A program made the position numbers and the translations under genes. Shown piece by piece: positions 26,638 to 39,062 of a stretch of DNA of 64,000 bases. Numbering within the stretch: the stretch's first letter is position 1; every line of letters begins with the position of its first letter. The notes under the pieces were generated by a model. It was not told the origin of the DNA, did no database searches, and saw only the letters and a list, made by a program, of their open reading frames with translations. Source of the stretch: an uncultured Flavobacteriaceae bacterium (GTDB lineage Bacteria > Bacteroidota > Bacteroidia > Flavobacteriales > Flavobacteriaceae); assembly GCA_947493175.1 (NCBI GenBank), contig CANLQD010000001.1, positions 964,748 through 1,028,747 of the forward strand, read 5' to 3'.

Positions 26638-27015
26638 TTAACCTGTTATGTCGATAATCTTACCATGTGCTTCGGCATACCGAATGCCCCAATCCGTAAT
26701 ATGTTTGATTACCGGAAGCAGGCTTTCGCCGAATTCCGTTAACGAATAATGAACAACAAGAGGAGGCTTCTTGCCCAAGACTTCCCGATGAACAAAACCA
26801 TCTGCTTGCAATGCTTTTAGTTGTAGGCTCAACATTTTCTCGGTGATATCGGGAATGAGTCGTTTCAAATTGGAAAACCGGGTAGGCCCATGTCTTAGGT
26901 ACCAAAGTATGATACACTTCCATTTGCCCCCTATGAGTCCCATCGTAACACTGGTACCACAGTGAAAAATAGCGCTATCTATTTCATACCCCTTTTGTTT
27001 TCCATCTACGATCAT
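26638..27015 (-). CDS. HxlR family transcriptional regulator
   Basis: 125 residues from the ATG at 27015 (a TTG two codons upstream is less likely). The winged helix matches HxlR: a Cys near the N terminus (IFHCGTSVTMGLIGGKWKCI), then ILWYLRHGPTRFSNLKRLIP, the recognition part DITEKMLSLQLKALQADGFV, and the wing VVHYSLTEFGESLLPVI. The family senses thiol or aldehyde stress through that Cys. It is divergent from the small membrane protein and GNAT genes, with two inverted repeats in the gap that could be its operators. It is convergent with the barrel gene. Confidence 0.93.
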   Translation of the reverse strand: MIVDGKQKGYEIDSAIFHCGTSVTMGLIGGKWKCIILWYLRHGPTRFSNLKRLIPDITEKMLSLQLKALQADGFVHREVLGKKPPLVVHYSLTEFGESLLPVIKHITDWGIRYAEAHGKIIDITG

Positions 27016-27030
27016 AAGCAATATGTAAAG

Positions 27031-27046
27031 CTGTCAGATTTGACAG
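27031..27046. promoter_or_regulatory. Inverted repeat before HxlR gene, candidate operator
   Basis: Perfect arms CTGTCA and TGACAG with the 4-base spacer GATT lie 16 bases upstream of the HxlR ATG. This is suited to binding a dimeric winged-helix repressor and to autoregulation. Confidence 0.5.
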
Positions 27047-27078
27047 GTATTGTATGTTAAAAATAATCAAAATATCTT

Positions 27079-27096
27079 TATACTGTAAAAAGTATA
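27079..27096. promoter_or_regulatory. Inverted repeat before YgjV-like gene, candidate operator
   Basis: Arms TATACT and AGTATA around GTAAAA, about 17 bases before the ATG at 27113. It could overlap the promoter of the small membrane protein and GNAT genes. Confidence 0.45.
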
Positions 27097-27112
27097 GTTT
27101 AAATCATACGGT

Positions 27113-27358
27113 ATGATGGTCAGCCTAGCCGATTTTGTGGGATACATTGCCCTGATGCTCAATTTGTATTCGATGTCTTCAAAAGGGGAGTCTCGACTTC
27201 GAATCATTTCGGTACTTGCCAATCTTATCTACGTGGGTTACGGAATCATGATCGGTGCAGTGCCAATTATTTTGGGCTGTACGGTAGCCGTTATTTTACA
27301 TGTGTATCGATTGTCTCGAATGAAAATAAACACTTATGGAACAAATTCGACTAGCTAA
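27113..27358 (+). CDS. Small three-helix membrane protein, YgjV/SemiSWEET-like
   Basis: 81 residues with three hydrophobic segments (DFVGYIALMLNLYSMSS, LRIISVLANLIYVGYGIMIG, VPIILGCTVAVILHVYRL). Size and layout fit YgjV-like or half-SWEET proteins, which are small transporters working as dimers. The start could be codon 1 or 2, both ATG. The end overlaps the GNAT start by 23 bases in another frame, so the two are one transcript. It is probably controlled by the divergent HxlR regulator. Confidence 0.65.
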   Translation: MMVSLADFVGYIALMLNLYSMSSKGESRLRIISVLANLIYVGYGIMIGAVPIILGCTVAVILHVYRLSRMKINTYGTNSTS

Positions 27359-27857
27359 TCCGGCAGATGCCCCGTTCATCGCTTTGCTCGGGCGCGTAAC
27401 CTTTACGGAAACTTTTGGCAATTTATTTAGGGATGTCGACGATTTGCAGCACTATCTAAACACTACTTTCGCTGTTGAAAAGATTAAAAACAGCCTCGAA
27501 AAGCCCAATAACGTGTATTGGATGGCCTCGGTAGCCGGCCTTCCTGTAGGATACGCCAAACTGAAATTGAAATCTGAATCAGGATTTATAGCGTCTCACA
27601 ATGTAAGTCAATTGCAGAAAATCTATGTGCTCAAAGATTTTCTATCGATGAAAATAGGGAGGAGGTTGCAAGACAGCTTGATTTCGAGGGCAGTGGAACA
27701 CGGGTCTGATGAAATCTGGCTTTCGGTTCTTCATACAAATGAAAGGGCCATCCGTTTTTACCAAAAGAACAACTTCCGTACAGTGGGGACGCATAAATTT
27801 AAAATCGGAAAAGAGACATTTGATTTTATGGCTATGTCAAAGTCATTGGTACCTTAG
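27336..27857 (+). CDS. GNAT family N-acetyltransferase
   Basis: 173 residues. It opens QIRLANPADAPFIALLGRVTF as in RimI-like enzymes, has the core strand SQLQKIYVLKDFLSMKIGRR with the acetyl-CoA loop (here changed from the usual QxxGxG/A to KDFLSMKIG) and the end motif HTNERAIRFYQKNNFRTVG. The altered loop may weaken or shift cofactor binding. Its start lies inside the preceding gene. Substrate unknown. Confidence 0.88.
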   Translation: MEQIRLANPADAPFIALLGRVTFTETFGNLFRDVDDLQHYLNTTFAVEKIKNSLEKPNNVYWMASVAGLPVGYAKLKLKSESGFIASHNVSQLQKIYVLKDFLSMKIGRRLQDSLISRAVEHGSDEIWLSVLHTNERAIRFYQKNNFRTVGTHKFKIGKETFDFMAMSKSLVP

Positions 27858-28092
27858 TACCCCCGACCTACATCGAGCTTGCGCACCCTCTTCACCATCT
27901 GGAGTAGTAGCTAAGGGAATTCATATATCGTCTATTTGTGTCTATACGGCTAAAGAGCACTTCATCCGATTTTTTGTTCTTTTCGTCGAAGATTTAATGC
28001 ACTTTATCGAATCGAAACCACAAATTTGTCTTATTTCACCTACTTTTTTTAGTCACCTTACAACATTTATTAAGATGGAAGAATAGGTTATC

Positions 28093-28100
28093 TACTTTTG
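28093..28100 (+). promoter_or_regulatory. Promoter -7 element of the giant adhesin operon
   Basis: TACTTTTG is an exact match to the TAnnTTTG -7 element of Bacteroidota, 58 bases before the ATG at 28159. The upstream TTG-type element is not clear. Confidence 0.6.
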
Positions 28101-28158
28101 CATTAACATTTATATTCTTACATATATAGGAATATTTTCAACAGATAACCACCTTCAA

Positions 28159-31100
28159 ATGGCTTTTAAACGTTCTCTCTTTTGTAAACGGCTTTTATTC
28201 TTGTCTACAATCGTTTTTATTTTTTGTTTCCAATCGCTTTCCGCTCAAAACTGTTCCGTGAACTCGGGAATAGATATGACTATTTGTGAAAACACACCCT
28301 TTAATCTATCGGGATCTTCATCTGGTAATGTACAAGACGGTCCTGTTTGGTCGCAGGTATCCGGTCCCTCTGTCATCATCGATGACCCTTCTGATGTAAG
28401 TAGCAGTGTCACAGGTTTACTAGGTGGAAATACCTACGTATTTCGGCTGTCGGCCGACTGTACTGACGGCAGTACCCAAACCCAGGACGTTACCGTTACG
28501 GTTCAACCGATAACGATTGCCGATGCGGGTGAAAATATTGCGTCTTGTCCAGATTCTTCCGGGAATTTAAGCGTTTCGGGCAATCCCCCAGGAAATCCCG
28601 GTGAGAATGGTACATGGAGTATCGAGGGGGCCAACAATGCGGGAGTTACCATTAATTTCCCTAATTCCCCCACCACTACCTTGGATTTACCGGGGGATAG
28701 GGCCGGGGTTACCACACTTCGTTGGACCATCAGGGGGCCAAACTACGGTCCTGGACAATTCTGCGAATCGTTCGATGAAATTACCATTACCAATTACGGT
28801 GGGGAATTGCCTATAGATGCAGGACCCGACCAGTCGTTAGACCGATGTTATACCGTTACCCAATCTACACGATTAAACGCGAGTTATGGCGGGGCAAATA
28901 TTAACGGCCAACAGGGTACCTGGTCGTTCGTAAGCGGCCCTAGTACTCCTACCTTTTCCAATGCGAACGATAACCGATCTCGGGTACGTAACCTTATCGA
29001 AGGTACGTATGTATTGCGTTGGTCGGTTACCGGGCCATGCGCTTCCGGCCAAGATACCGTTACCATTGTCGTTGATGAAGCCACACAAGATATCACCACG
29101 GCCGGGGTGGCCGACAATACCATCCAATTCTGCGACCCCAGTATTACCACAGCGACCTTGGAAGGTATTCCTCCACAATATTCAGGGGAAACGGTAGAAT
29201 GGACACAAACGGGGGGTGCCACGGCATCTATCTTGAACAATACCAATAGCACCACCCAGGTTTCGGGACTTTCTAGTTCAGGTGGGCCATATACTTTTGC
29301 CTATACCATTACCAATGCGATTACCGGATGTGACGATACGGAAACCGTCAATGTTTTCTACTCTACCAATCCAATTAGTATTACTGTAAATGGGGGGGTC
29401 GATATCCTGGCCGATTGTGGTATCACCGAAGTCGACATTCCGTTCACTACTACAGGAAACGGATCAAATTCATTTTCGATAATCAGTGGTCCGGAAAATT
29501 CTGCTTTGGTGGCCCCGGGGGTTTTTAGTGCTATCAACTCCAATCCGGTGAGCATCGATTTTGATGTTGAAGGCACATACACGGTACAATTACGAAGAGC
29601 CGTTTCGGGGTCGATACAAACTGGCTGTGATGTCGGTACCGATGTAATCAATATCACTATTTCCAGACCTCCTGATGGCTCAAATGCGGGGACACCCCAA
29701 ATATTGGCCTGTAATGTAACCAGTACGGCCTTGGTGGGAAACACACCGACTGTGGGTACCACATTGTGGTCACAGTTAAGCGGCCCCAGTACCGCGACTA
29801 TTTCCGACGCATATATAGCCAATCCGACGATTTCGGACTTGGTACCCGGCAGGTATATTTTTAAGTATACTGTTGCGGGAGGGTTGGGATGTACCCCACC
29901 AGCCGAATCAACGGTATCGGTCGAAGTTTCCTCGGATGCCCCCGTAGTAATTGATGCTGGGGCAGATCAGACCGTATGCTATGGAACGGCAGTGCCGTTG
30001 AACGCCCAAGCACCACCAGCTCCTTTTTTAGTCGGAACCTGGTCTGTTGACGCTACCCCTGTAGGTGCAACGATCACCTTCGATGATGAGAACGACCCAA
30101 ATACCTTGGTGAGGGGGCTTGATGACCAAAACGAGACCTATATCTTAAGGTGGACGGTCGCCAACCCAAACGACATTACCTGCCCCCCACCGGGAACCGA
30201 TATCGTTACCATTACAACAAACAGCACATCGGGGCCCACTGCTTCCGATGCCGGACCCGACCAATGTTTGCCACAGGGCACCACAACGGTTACCTTGGCC
30301 GGTAATACGCCCGCAGCCGATGAAAACGGAACCTGGACAGCCGTCCCGAGTACGGGAATCAGTTTCGCTGACCCCAACCTGTTCAACACTACGGCATCTA
30401 TCACTATTGAACAGGATTACGAGCTTACCTGGACCATTGCCAAAACGGCCCCTGGTTGTCAAAGTAGTTTCGATACCGTTGCCATTGCTGTGGGCGAACC
30501 TGCCGTAGCAGATGCAGGGCCAGACCAAGATGCCTGCTCAGATACCTTTACCATGGCGGCCACTACTTCTTTGGGAGGTAGCGGGGTTTGGTCTCAGCTA
30601 ACAGGTCCCGGAGGAGTCACCATCAATGACGAAACAAGCACAACGGCCACGTTTACTTTTTCCTTTTCCGGACAATATACGTTTGAATGGACTGTTAGCA
30701 ACGGGAGTTGTTCCAGCGATTCGGACACCGTCGATATTATCGTGGGTATCCCACCTACTACCGCCTCCGTAGGGAGTGATATAGTGGTCTGTAATGCGAC
30801 GAATACTATTCTATCGGCCAATAACTTTAACAGTGCGATCGAAACAGGGTTTTGGTCACTTTTGTCAGGAGCGCCCAATACGCCGAACATCGTAGATGTC
30901 AACAATCCCAATACAGAAGTAAACGGACTTGTCACAGGTTCCTATACCTTCAGATGGACCATCTCCGGGAGCCCCAATTGTCCGACAACCTTTGACGACA
31001 TTGTGGTAGATGTCTTTGCTCCTGCCAACGCGGGGTCCGACCTAGAGCTTTGCGAAGTAGATAATTTTTTATTGGAAGCCACTTTTGGTTCCACCGGAAC

Positions 31101-34100
31101 ATGGTCTCAGCAGAGTACCACGGGGCCGAACGCAATAATTACCCAAAATCCTTCGAACAGTAATGTGGCAGAAGTATCTATCACCCCTGGTAATACCTAT
31201 GTATTTCGTTTTACTACCGACTATCCAGGATGTCCAAATTTGTTCGATGAGGTAACCGTTACTTCGAGTACAAAACCTTCAGTCGACCCCGATGCCGGTC
31301 CAGATCAGATACTTTGTCAGCCAGAATTAACCCCTACCAATACTACCACCCTAACCGGAAATGCACCCCCGTTAGATGTTGACACTGCCACGTGGCGTTT
31401 TGCCGATGTGCCTTCGGGAAGTGTAGCGGTCATAGACAATCCCACAAACAATACAACCACCTTATCGGGGCTTTCGGTTCCGGGAATCTATATTTTAGAG
31501 TGGAATTTTTCCGTAGGGAATTGCTCAGATACGGCCGATGTGGTACGAATTGAGGTATTCGAGGCTCCCTCTACCGCAGATGCAGGAACCGACCAGCCCG
31601 ATGCCTGTCAACTAGACATTACAATGGATGCGGTAGCCCCGTCGGTAGGAATCGGTACCTGGAGTTTTGCCAATGCCGCCGATGATCCATCGGGCGGTGA
31701 TGTAGTCATCGATAGTCCCAACTCACCCACGACCACTTTGTCCAATATAACCACGCTCGGTACCTACCGCCTTACTTGGACAGTCTCCAACGGAACAACT
31801 TTTACAGCAGGAGCTTGCGCTCCATCGGTCGATACCGTTGATGTAACGTTTACCGATGTGCCGCCTACCGAACCCGAAGCCGGACCTAATCAGGAATTCT
31901 GCGATGCAACACAAACAAATTTGGATGCAGATTCCTTAACGGATGGTACCGGAACCTGGACACAGACCTCCGGTCCTGGAGTTACCGCTTCTGGGAATGC
32001 GGCCAACATTACGGCACCGACCAATCCAAAAAGTTTGGTCTTGGATTTAGAACCAGGGATCTACGAATTCACCTGGACCGCTGAAAATGGAGGGTGTACC
32101 TTGACCGATACCATGCAAGTTGAAATAATCAGTCAACCCGTAACATCGGAAGCAGGCCCTGATCAGACTTTGCAGCAATTTGCAACCCTTACACTTGATG
32201 CCGATACCCCTGTCGTTGGTCAGGGGACCTGGACGCAAGTTTCCGGGCCGACTACCGCAAACTTCGTAGACGCCAATAATCCCGATACGGAAGTATTTGG
32301 AATCGATGTGGGCACTTATGAGTTTGAATGGACCGTATCGAACGATATCTGTTCGGAAGTTTCGGATACCATGGTTGTTACCGTTGTTGGTCAGGCCGAT
32401 TTGGAACTGACCAAGACCGTAAACCCATCAGATGTGAACGTTGGTGATACGGTAACTTTTACGATATCGCTTTTCAACAACGATGCGAATGGTCAATCAG
32501 ATGCGACAGGAGTATCTGTTCGGGATGTATTGCCTAACGGTTATAGCGTAGTACTTGGTAGTGTCAGTAATGACGGTGTTTATAATCCCGGAAATCTAAC
32601 GATAACTTGGGAAAACCTTATGGTGACAAATGCAGCTACCCTAAATTTAACATTTGACGCAACCATTAATGAAAGTGGTTCTTACGAGAATGTTGCGGAA
32701 ATCATTGCCAGCGACACTTTCGACCCGGATTCGATCGTTGCCAATGGGGTTGGTAGTGAAGATGATCAAGATACGGCTTCGATTTCTATACAATCGGCCG
32801 ACTTGAGTTTGGCCAAAACGGTGAATCCTGCGCAGGCCAGCGTCGGGGAAACCGTTACCTTTACAATGACCGTCACTAACGACGGAACCGCCGATGCAAC
32901 CGGTGTGACCATAAGCGATCTAGTGCCTTTGGGATATAGTATCGTGACCATCAACGACGCAGGGTCCCAAAGCGGAAACGCCCTCACATGGGCCGGACTA
33001 TCGGTGGGCGCATCATCGAGTAGTTCGGTGAGCTTTACCGCAACGGTCAACGCACCGACCGCCACCACGGGGGAATACATCAATACAGCGGAAATCACCG
33101 CCAGCGACCAGCAGGACCCGGACAGTACTCCCGACAATGACGACGGCGACCAAAGCGAGGACGACGAGGACTCCGCGGCCATCACACTGGAAGACATAGA
33201 CCTTGAGCTCAACAAGGGCCTCAGCGCCACATCGGGCAATGTGGGCGACCGCATCACCATAACGGTCAACCTGGCCAACAACGACGCGGTGGCTACAGGT
33301 AACGGCACGGGCATCACCGTGGTGGAGACCCTGCCGAACGGTTTCGACATCGTCGGCGGTACGATCAGTAACGGAGGGGTCTTCAACCCGGGGGACCTGA
33401 CCATTACCTGGAGCGGCCTTTCGGTAGCCAATGGTGCAGACCTCGACCTGAGCTATGACGTTACGATCAATAGCAACGGAAACTACACCAGTATCTCGGA
33501 AATCATCGCGAGCGACCTTCCAGATATCGACAGCACCCCCGACAACGGGATTGTTGTCGAGGACGATTATGACACGGCCACCTTTGCCATCCAATCGGCC
33601 GACCTGAGCTTGGCCAAAACAGTGAGCCCCACACAGGCCAGTGTCGGGGAGACCGTTACCTTTACCCTTGCCATTTCAAATGCAGGTACCGCAGATGCCA
33701 CCAACGTGTCGGTCCAGGATTTGGTCCCGACGGGATATACGATTGGCACCGTGAACGATTCGGGAACACGCAACGGGAACACCCTCACATGGGCCGGTCT
33801 CTCGGTGGGTGCATCGTCGAATACCTCCGTGAGCTTTACCGCAACGGTGAACGCACCTACGGGCACCACAGGGGAATACGCCAACGCCGCAGAGATCACG
33901 GCAAGCGACCAGCAAGACCCGGACAGTACTCCCGGCAACGACGACGGAGACCAGAACGAGGACGACGAGGACTCCGCGGCCATCACACTGGAAGACATAG
34001 ACCTTGAGCTCAACAAGGGCCTCAGCGCCACATCGGGCAATGTGGGCGACCGCATCACCGTAATGGTCAACCTGGCCAACAACGACGCGGTGGCTACAGG

Positions 34101-37100
34101 TAACGGCACGGGCATCACCGTGGTGGAGACCTTGCCGAACGGTTTCGACATCGTCGGCGGTACGATCAGTAACGGAGGGGTCTTCAACCCGGGGGACCTG
34201 ACCATTACCTGGAGCGGCCTTTCGGTAGCCAATGGTGCAGACCTCGACCTCAGCTATGACGCTACGATCAACAGCAACGGAAACTACACCAGTATCTCGG
34301 AAATAATCGCGAGCGACCTTCCAGATATTGATAGTACCCCCAATAATGATGATGGTGACCAAAGTGAGGACGATGAGGATGCTGTGTCCGTAATCATCCA
34401 ATCGGCAGACCTGAGTTTGGTGAAGGATATTGGTCCAACTTCCAGCGCCACGCCAAATATTGGCGATACCGTTGTATTCGAGTTAACAGTTACCAATGCT
34501 GGGCCTAGTTCTGCCACAAATGTGCGTATAGAGGACTTTGTACCAAGAGGCTACACACTTACCACGATAAACAATGGCGGTAGCGCGATTGCTAATACCC
34601 TACTGAGCTGGGATATCCCTTCAATTCCCGTGGGAACCACGGTGGTATCATATGAAGTTACCGTAAACGAGCCCTCAGGAGATTCGGACGAATATCTGAA
34701 TACCGCTGAAATTACCGAAAGCGATCAGAACGATCCCGATAGTGAGCCCTTTAACGATGACGGAGATCAAAGCGAGGATGATGAAGATTTTTACGAAATA
34801 ACTCCACAAGTGACGGATCTGGAGTTGATGATTACGGCGAGTGATTCTAATCCGAACGTCGGAGATATCGTTACATTTTCTATTCAGGTAAGCAATACGG
34901 GAGATACCGCAGCCGATGGTGTGGCCATTCGCGATATTGTCCCGCCTGGTTTTGGCAACGTCGCATCAATCAGCAACGGGGGCAGCCTTAGTGGTAACGC
35001 TGTTGATTGGAGCGGCCTGTCAGTTCCATTAGGAATCAATACCCTGACTTTGACCTTTACGGCAGAAGTATTACCTCCAACAGGTACTGGCAATGACTAT
35101 GGCCATACGGCCCAAGTAATTGCTGCAAACCAATTTGATATCGATAGCAACCCCAATAATGATAATGGTGACCAAAGTGAGGACGATGAGGATGCTGTGT
35201 CCGTAACCATTCAAACTGCAGATTTGAGTTTGGTAAAAACATCCAATAGCACATCACCAAATGTTGGAGAGACCGTCATATTCACGTTGACCATCACCAA
35301 CAGTAGTACCGATGTAGCGAGCGGCGTCTCGGTGACCGATGTTTTGCCAACTGGCTTTACGTTGAACACAGTTAACAATGGGGGAACCGCCTTGGGCAAT
35401 ACTGCTTCCTGGAGCGGACTCTCGGTACTTGGCAACGGCGGAAGCATTTCACTCAGCTATGAGGCTACGGTAAACGCTCCTACCGGGGCTGCCAATGAAT
35501 ATCTGAATGCTGCTCAAATTACGGCCAGTGACCAATACGACCCCGACAGTGATCCTTCCACGGGAATCACTGTTGATGAAGATGGAAATGGCGAAGGAGA
35601 CGATGACGATGAGGATCGTTTGAACCTTACACCTGCCATCGGTGACCTTTCATTGACAAAAATTGTAGTGGATAATGATATAAATCCGAATGTTGGTTCC
35701 GAAATAAGTTTTGAGGTCACGGTCTTCAATGATGGGCCGAATGAGGCTCAAAATGTTGAAGTGGCAGATCTATTACCAAACGGATTCGATTTTGTGCTCT
35801 ATAGTGCAACTTCCGGAATATACAACGAGGCAACCGGTTTATGGCGGGTAGGTGATGTTCGCAGTGGAGAATCGGAAACTCTGGTAATCGATGTACTGGT
35901 CAATGCTTCTGGGGACTACACCAACGTGGCGGAAGTGGTACGCTCCGATGTTTTTGATTCCGATTCGACCCCGAACAATGCTATCGCCAGTGAGGACGAT
36001 CAAGATCAGGTCATCGTGACCCCAACCGATTTCATTGATGTTTCCCTGGAAAAAATCGTGAACGACCCCAACCCGGACGTAGACGATACGATTACATTTA
36101 CCCTAACCATAAGCAATGCTGGGCCTAGTGATGCCACGAATGTTCAGGTCTTGGATCAGCTTCCCTCGGGCTTTGCCTACTTGGGAGATACCGCATCTGG
36201 AGCTTATGACAATACTACGGGTATTTGGAATATCGGCACCCTCTCCAACGGAGCTACTAACTCGATCGATATTACCGTACAAGTGAACACCTCTGGCGAT
36301 TACCTGAACAAGGCCGAAGTTATTTCACATAATGAACTGGATGCTGATTCGACTCCAAACAACAATATACAGGCAGAAGATGATCAGTCTGAAGTGGCTG
36401 TTAGCCCTCGTAATCTGGTAGATATCTCCGTCACTAAAATAGCCAGTACGCTCACCCCGAATATTGGTGAAAACATCGTATTCACGGTTACCGTCACCAA
36501 TGATGGTCCCAGTGATGCGACCAGCATTGTGGTCACTGATTTACTGGAATCGGGATATACCTTCGTCAGTGCCACTGCATCTACGGGAAGTTACGAACCC
36601 TTGAACGGTTCTTGGACCATTGGCAATCTACCGAACGGAACCACCGAAACTATCGTGATTACGGCAAACGTTCTTACCACAGGGACCTATACCAATACGG
36701 CCGAACTGACCGATGTAGCCGAATTCGATATTGATTCAGAAGCGGCCAACAACGATGCCACAGAAGACGATCAAGCCACCGTGAACCCCACTCCTTTGCT
36801 GGTTTCGGATCTTTCCTTACAAAAAGTAGTCAACAATGCGACCCCAGATGTCGGGGAAACTATTGAGTTTACCATTGATCTTACCAACGATGGCCCGAAC
36901 GATGCTCGTGGTGTCACGGTCACCGATTTAATTCCTTCTGGGTACACCTATGTTTCACATAACGCCACTTCAGGCAGCTATGACGAAACCACCGGAATCT
37001 GGAACCTGAACAGAATCGTTTTCAACGCTACCACGGAGACACTGAATATCTTGGTCACGGTGAATCCGACAGGCGACTACAACAATGTGGCCGAATTGAC

Positions 37101-39030
37101 CGCAAGTGATAATAATGATCCGGATTCGACGCCAAGTAACGCACTCATTTCAGAAGATGATATGGCCGAACAAGGTACGGTTCCAGTGCCGATTGCCGAT
37201 CTATCCTTGACAAAAACAGTAGATAACGAATTCCCAGATGTTTCCGAAAACGTCACGTTTAGCCTTACACTTATCAACGAAGGACCAAGCGAAGCTACAG
37301 GTGTTGTGGTCACCGATTTGCTAGAGAATGGGTACAATTATATATCCGACGATGGCGGCGGAACCTATGACCCAACGACGGGATTATGGAACGTGGGCAG
37401 CTTGGCTAGTGGTGTAACGACTGTACTTAATATTACGGTCGGCATCAATGCTGTCGGAAGTTATGCCAATACGGCCGAACTGACCTCGGTAAACGAACTT
37501 GATCCTGATTCGGCACCCAACAATGGTGTTGCTTCGGAAGATGATCAAGCATCACAAAGCACACAACCAAGGGTAATAACCGATATATCGGTTACTAAAA
37601 CAGTTGATAATCCGAACCCCTCGGTCGGTGCTCAGATCTTGTTCACCGTTACCGTTACCAATGACGGCCCAAGTGATGCTACCGGAGTGATTATTGAGGA
37701 CATTATTGCCTCGGGTTATACGTTCCTATCGGCCACTACTTCGGCGGGTAGCTACACCGAAAGTATCGGATCATGGAATGTCGGTAATTTGGCCAATGGT
37801 GCTACCGAAACCTTGGACATAACCGTAACAGTACTTCCTAACGGGAATTATGCCAATATTGCGGAGCTGATCGCCTTGAATACCTTTGATCCGGATTCTT
37901 CGCCCGATAATAATTTAAATTCGGAAGATGATCAGGATACGGTAACCCCTAGTCCCACCGGACTGGCCGACCTTTCACTCACGAAAGAGGTCGATATTAC
38001 CACCCCCAACGTGGGTGATATCGTAGAATTCACCTTAAATATTCGTAACGCAGGAGATAGCGATGCGACCGGAGTGGAAGTAACCGACCAGTTGCCCGAA
38101 GGTTTTGCGTATGTCTCACATGTAACTACCATAGGAATATACGATGAACAAACCGGAATATGGCGCACCAACGGGATTATACCCGACGGTACTACGGAGA
38201 CCCTGATTATCCTGGCCCGTGTAAACGCCCCTACCGGTATGGAAGAAGCGTATTTGAACCGTGCTGTGATAAGTAAAAGCGACCAGACCGATCCCGACAG
38301 TGATCCCCTATCCGGTATTGACACCGATGATTATTCAGACGGATTGGACGATGATGACGAGACAAGTGTTTTGGTAGTTCCGCAAATGGTCGATATTGCC
38401 ATTGAGAAAAGGGTCAATACTCCAAATCCTAGTATCGGCGACGCTATCGTGTTCACCATCACCGTTTTGAACCAGAGCGATACCCAAGCAACCAATATTG
38501 GTATAGAAGAGTTACTACCCACAGGATACCGTTACGGATCGCACAACACCTCCCAGGGTAGTTATGATGCTATTGAAGGTTTCTGGAGTTTGGATATGCT
38601 GGAGCCTCAAAGCTCCGAAACCCTGGAAATTACGGCAACAGTTCTAGAGCAAGAAGATTATAGGAATACTGCTACACTTGCTTTTGTAGATCAATGGGAT
38701 ACCAATGCGGATAATGATTCATCTAGTGTTACGATCGATCCGGGCTGTTTGCACGTATTCAACGAGTTCTCACCGAATGGCGATGGAGTCAACGACGTAT
38801 TCAAGATCGTCTGTATTTCCCGTTTTCCAAACAATGTTCTAAGGGTTTATAACAGATGGGGAAACATTGTTTTTGAACAGCGTAGCTATGACAACACTTG
38901 GGGCGGAATTTCAAACGGACGCGCCACTATAACTGGGAATAAAAAGCTTCCGGTTGGCACCTATTACTACGTGCTAGATCTAGGCGACGGTTCCGAACCG
39001 CGACAAGATTGGTTATACATAAACAGATAG
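28159..39030 (+). CDS. Giant T9SS-secreted surface adhesin with DUF11 repeats
   Basis: 3623 residues. A signal peptide ([20 protein letters not shown]) is followed to about residue 1410 by some fourteen Ig/PKD-like units of about 95 residues, each with a pattern like DAGPDQ...C...L.GN.P...GTW...SGP. From about 1412 there are sixteen DUF11 units (DLSLxKTVxxxxPxVGDxVxFTxxxxNxGPSxATxV), most followed by acidic DPDSxPxN-type and EDDxD segments that could bind calcium. The last 90 residues are the gliding-motility-type CHU_C sorting domain ([38 protein letters not shown]), a type B signal for T9SS. So it is a long filamentous surface or gliding adhesin, comparable in style to SprB. PorP and OmpA genes follow 32 and 10 bases apart. 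Confidence 0.93.
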   Translation: MAFKRSLFCKRLLFLSTIVFIFCFQSLSAQNCSVNSGIDMTICENTPFNLSGSSSGNVQDGPVWSQVSGPSVIIDDPSDVSSSVTGLLGGNTYVFRLSADCTDGSTQTQDVTVTVQPITIADAGENIASCPDSSGNLSVSGNPPGNPGENGTWSIEGANNAGVTINFPNSPTTTLDLPGDRAGVTTLRWTIRGPNYGPGQFCESFDEITITNYGGELPIDAGPDQSLDRCYTVTQSTRLNASYGGANINGQQGTWSFVSGPSTPTFSNANDNRSRVRNLIEGTYVLRWSVTGPCASGQDTVTIVVDEATQDITTAGVADNTIQFCDPSITTATLEGIPPQYSGETVEWTQTGGATASILNNTNSTTQVSGLSSSGGPYTFAYTITNAITGCDDTETVNVFYSTNPISITVNGGVDILADCGITEVDIPFTTTGNGSNSFSIISGPENSALVAPGVFSAINSNPVSIDFDVEGTYTVQLRRAVSGSIQTGCDVGTDVINITISRPPDGSNAGTPQILACNVTSTALVGNTPTVGTTLWSQLSGPSTATISDAYIANPTISDLVPGRYIFKYTVAGGLGCTPPAESTVSVEVSSDAPVVIDAGADQTVCYGTAVPLNAQAPPAPFLVGTWSVDATPVGATITFDDENDPNTLVRGLDDQNETYILRWTVANPNDITCPPPGTDIVTITTNSTSGPTASDAGPDQCLPQGTTTVTLAGNTPAADENGTWTAVPSTGISFADPNLFNTTASITIEQDYELTWTIAKTAPGCQSSFDTVAIAVGEPAVADAGPDQDACSDTFTMAATTSLGGSGVWSQLTGPGGVTINDETSTTATFTFSFSGQYTFEWTVSNGSCSSDSDTVDIIVGIPPTTASVGSDIVVCNATNTILSANNFNSAIETGFWSLLSGAPNTPNIVDVNNPNTEVNGLVTGSYTFRWTISGSPNCPTTFDDIVVDVFAPANAGSDLELCEVDNFLLEATFGSTGTWSQQSTTGPNAIITQNPSNSNVAEVSITPGNTYVFRFTTDYPGCPNLFDEVTVTSSTKPSVDPDAGPDQILCQPELTPTNTTTLTGNAPPLDVDTATWRFADVPSGSVAVIDNPTNNTTTLSGLSVPGIYILEWNFSVGNCSDTADVVRIEVFEAPSTADAGTDQPDACQLDITMDAVAPSVGIGTWSFANAADDPSGGDVVIDSPNSPTTTLSNITTLGTYRLTWTVSNGTTFTAGACAPSVDTVDVTFTDVPPTEPEAGPNQEFCDATQTNLDADSLTDGTGTWTQTSGPGVTASGNAANITAPTNPKSLVLDLEPGIYEFTWTAENGGCTLTDTMQVEIISQPVTSEAGPDQTLQQFATLTLDADTPVVGQGTWTQVSGPTTANFVDANNPDTEVFGIDVGTYEFEWTVSNDICSEVSDTMVVTVVGQADLELTKTVNPSDVNVGDTVTFTISLFNNDANGQSDATGVSVRDVLPNGYSVVLGSVSNDGVYNPGNLTITWENLMVTNAATLNLTFDATINESGSYENVAEIIASDTFDPDSIVANGVGSEDDQDTASISIQSADLSLAKTVNPAQASVGETVTFTMTVTNDGTADATGVTISDLVPLGYSIVTINDAGSQSGNALTWAGLSVGASSSSSVSFTATVNAPTATTGEYINTAEITASDQQDPDSTPDNDDGDQSEDDEDSAAITLEDIDLELNKGLSATSGNVGDRITITVNLANNDAVATGNGTGITVVETLPNGFDIVGGTISNGGVFNPGDLTITWSGLSVANGADLDLSYDVTINSNGNYTSISEIIASDLPDIDSTPDNGIVVEDDYDTATFAIQSADLSLAKTVSPTQASVGETVTFTLAISNAGTADATNVSVQDLVPTGYTIGTVNDSGTRNGNTLTWAGLSVGASSNTSVSFTATVNAPTGTTGEYANAAEITASDQQDPDSTPGNDDGDQNEDDEDSAAITLEDIDLELNKGLSATSGNVGDRITVMVNLANNDAVATGNGTGITVVETLPNGFDIVGGTISNGGVFNPGDLTITWSGLSVANGADLDLSYDATINSNGNYTSISEIIASDLPDIDSTPNNDDGDQSEDDEDAVSVIIQSADLSLVKDIGPTSSATPNIGDTVVFELTVTNAGPSSATNVRIEDFVPRGYTLTTINNGGSAIANTLLSWDIPSIPVGTTVVSYEVTVNEPSGDSDEYLNTAEITESDQNDPDSEPFNDDGDQSEDDEDFYEITPQVTDLELMITASDSNPNVGDIVTFSIQVSNTGDTAADGVAIRDIVPPGFGNVASISNGGSLSGNAVDWSGLSVPLGINTLTLTFTAEVLPPTGTGNDYGHTAQVIAANQFDIDSNPNNDNGDQSEDDEDAVSVTIQTADLSLVKTSNSTSPNVGETVIFTLTITNSSTDVASGVSVTDVLPTGFTLNTVNNGGTALGNTASWSGLSVLGNGGSISLSYEATVNAPTGAANEYLNAAQITASDQYDPDSDPSTGITVDEDGNGEGDDDDEDRLNLTPAIGDLSLTKIVVDNDINPNVGSEISFEVTVFNDGPNEAQNVEVADLLPNGFDFVLYSATSGIYNEATGLWRVGDVRSGESETLVIDVLVNASGDYTNVAEVVRSDVFDSDSTPNNAIASEDDQDQVIVTPTDFIDVSLEKIVNDPNPDVDDTITFTLTISNAGPSDATNVQVLDQLPSGFAYLGDTASGAYDNTTGIWNIGTLSNGATNSIDITVQVNTSGDYLNKAEVISHNELDADSTPNNNIQAEDDQSEVAVSPRNLVDISVTKIASTLTPNIGENIVFTVTVTNDGPSDATSIVVTDLLESGYTFVSATASTGSYEPLNGSWTIGNLPNGTTETIVITANVLTTGTYTNTAELTDVAEFDIDSEAANNDATEDDQATVNPTPLLVSDLSLQKVVNNATPDVGETIEFTIDLTNDGPNDARGVTVTDLIPSGYTYVSHNATSGSYDETTGIWNLNRIVFNATTETLNILVTVNPTGDYNNVAELTASDNNDPDSTPSNALISEDDMAEQGTVPVPIADLSLTKTVDNEFPDVSENVTFSLTLINEGPSEATGVVVTDLLENGYNYISDDGGGTYDPTTGLWNVGSLASGVTTVLNITVGINAVGSYANTAELTSVNELDPDSAPNNGVASEDDQASQSTQPRVITDISVTKTVDNPNPSVGAQILFTVTVTNDGPSDATGVIIEDIIASGYTFLSATTSAGSYTESIGSWNVGNLANGATETLDITVTVLPNGNYANIAELIALNTFDPDSSPDNNLNSEDDQDTVTPSPTGLADLSLTKEVDITTPNVGDIVEFTLNIRNAGDSDATGVEVTDQLPEGFAYVSHVTTIGIYDEQTGIWRTNGIIPDGTTETLIILARVNAPTGMEEAYLNRAVISKSDQTDPDSDPLSGIDTDDYSDGLDDDDETSVLVVPQMVDIAIEKRVNTPNPSIGDAIVFTITVLNQSDTQATNIGIEELLPTGYRYGSHNTSQGSYDAIEGFWSLDMLEPQSSETLEITATVLEQEDYRNTATLAFVDQWDTNADNDSSSVTIDPGCLHVFNEFSPNGDGVNDVFKIVCISRFPNNVLRVYNRWGNIVFEQRSYDNTWGGISNGRATITGNKKLPVGTYYYVLDLGDGSEPRQDWLYINR
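32794..34401 (+). repeat. Tandem 801-bp duplication inside the adhesin gene
   Basis: Copy A is 32794-33594 (801 bp) and copy B is 33595-34401 (807 bp). Each covers two DUF11 units ([10 protein letters not shown]... and [16 protein letters not shown]...). The second half of each copy is nearly identical at DNA level and notably GC-rich (for example GAGGACGACGAGGACTCCG), unlike the AT-richer units around it. Confidence 0.9.
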
Positions 39031-39062
39031 TAGCAATGGTGAACCCACTCAACTTAAACAAC

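Noticed and set aside
32766..34517. Long open frames on the minus strand opposite the adhesin (up to about 240 codons)
   Set aside because: They follow from the GC-rich, low-stop repeat DNA of the adhesin gene; the translations are Val/Ser/Thr-rich with no domain and simply mirror the repeats.
28159..39030. Non-ribosomal or polyketide megasynthase as explanation of the giant gene
   Set aside because: No adenylation, condensation or ketosynthase motifs; Ig/DUF11 repeats and a CHU_C domain are clear.
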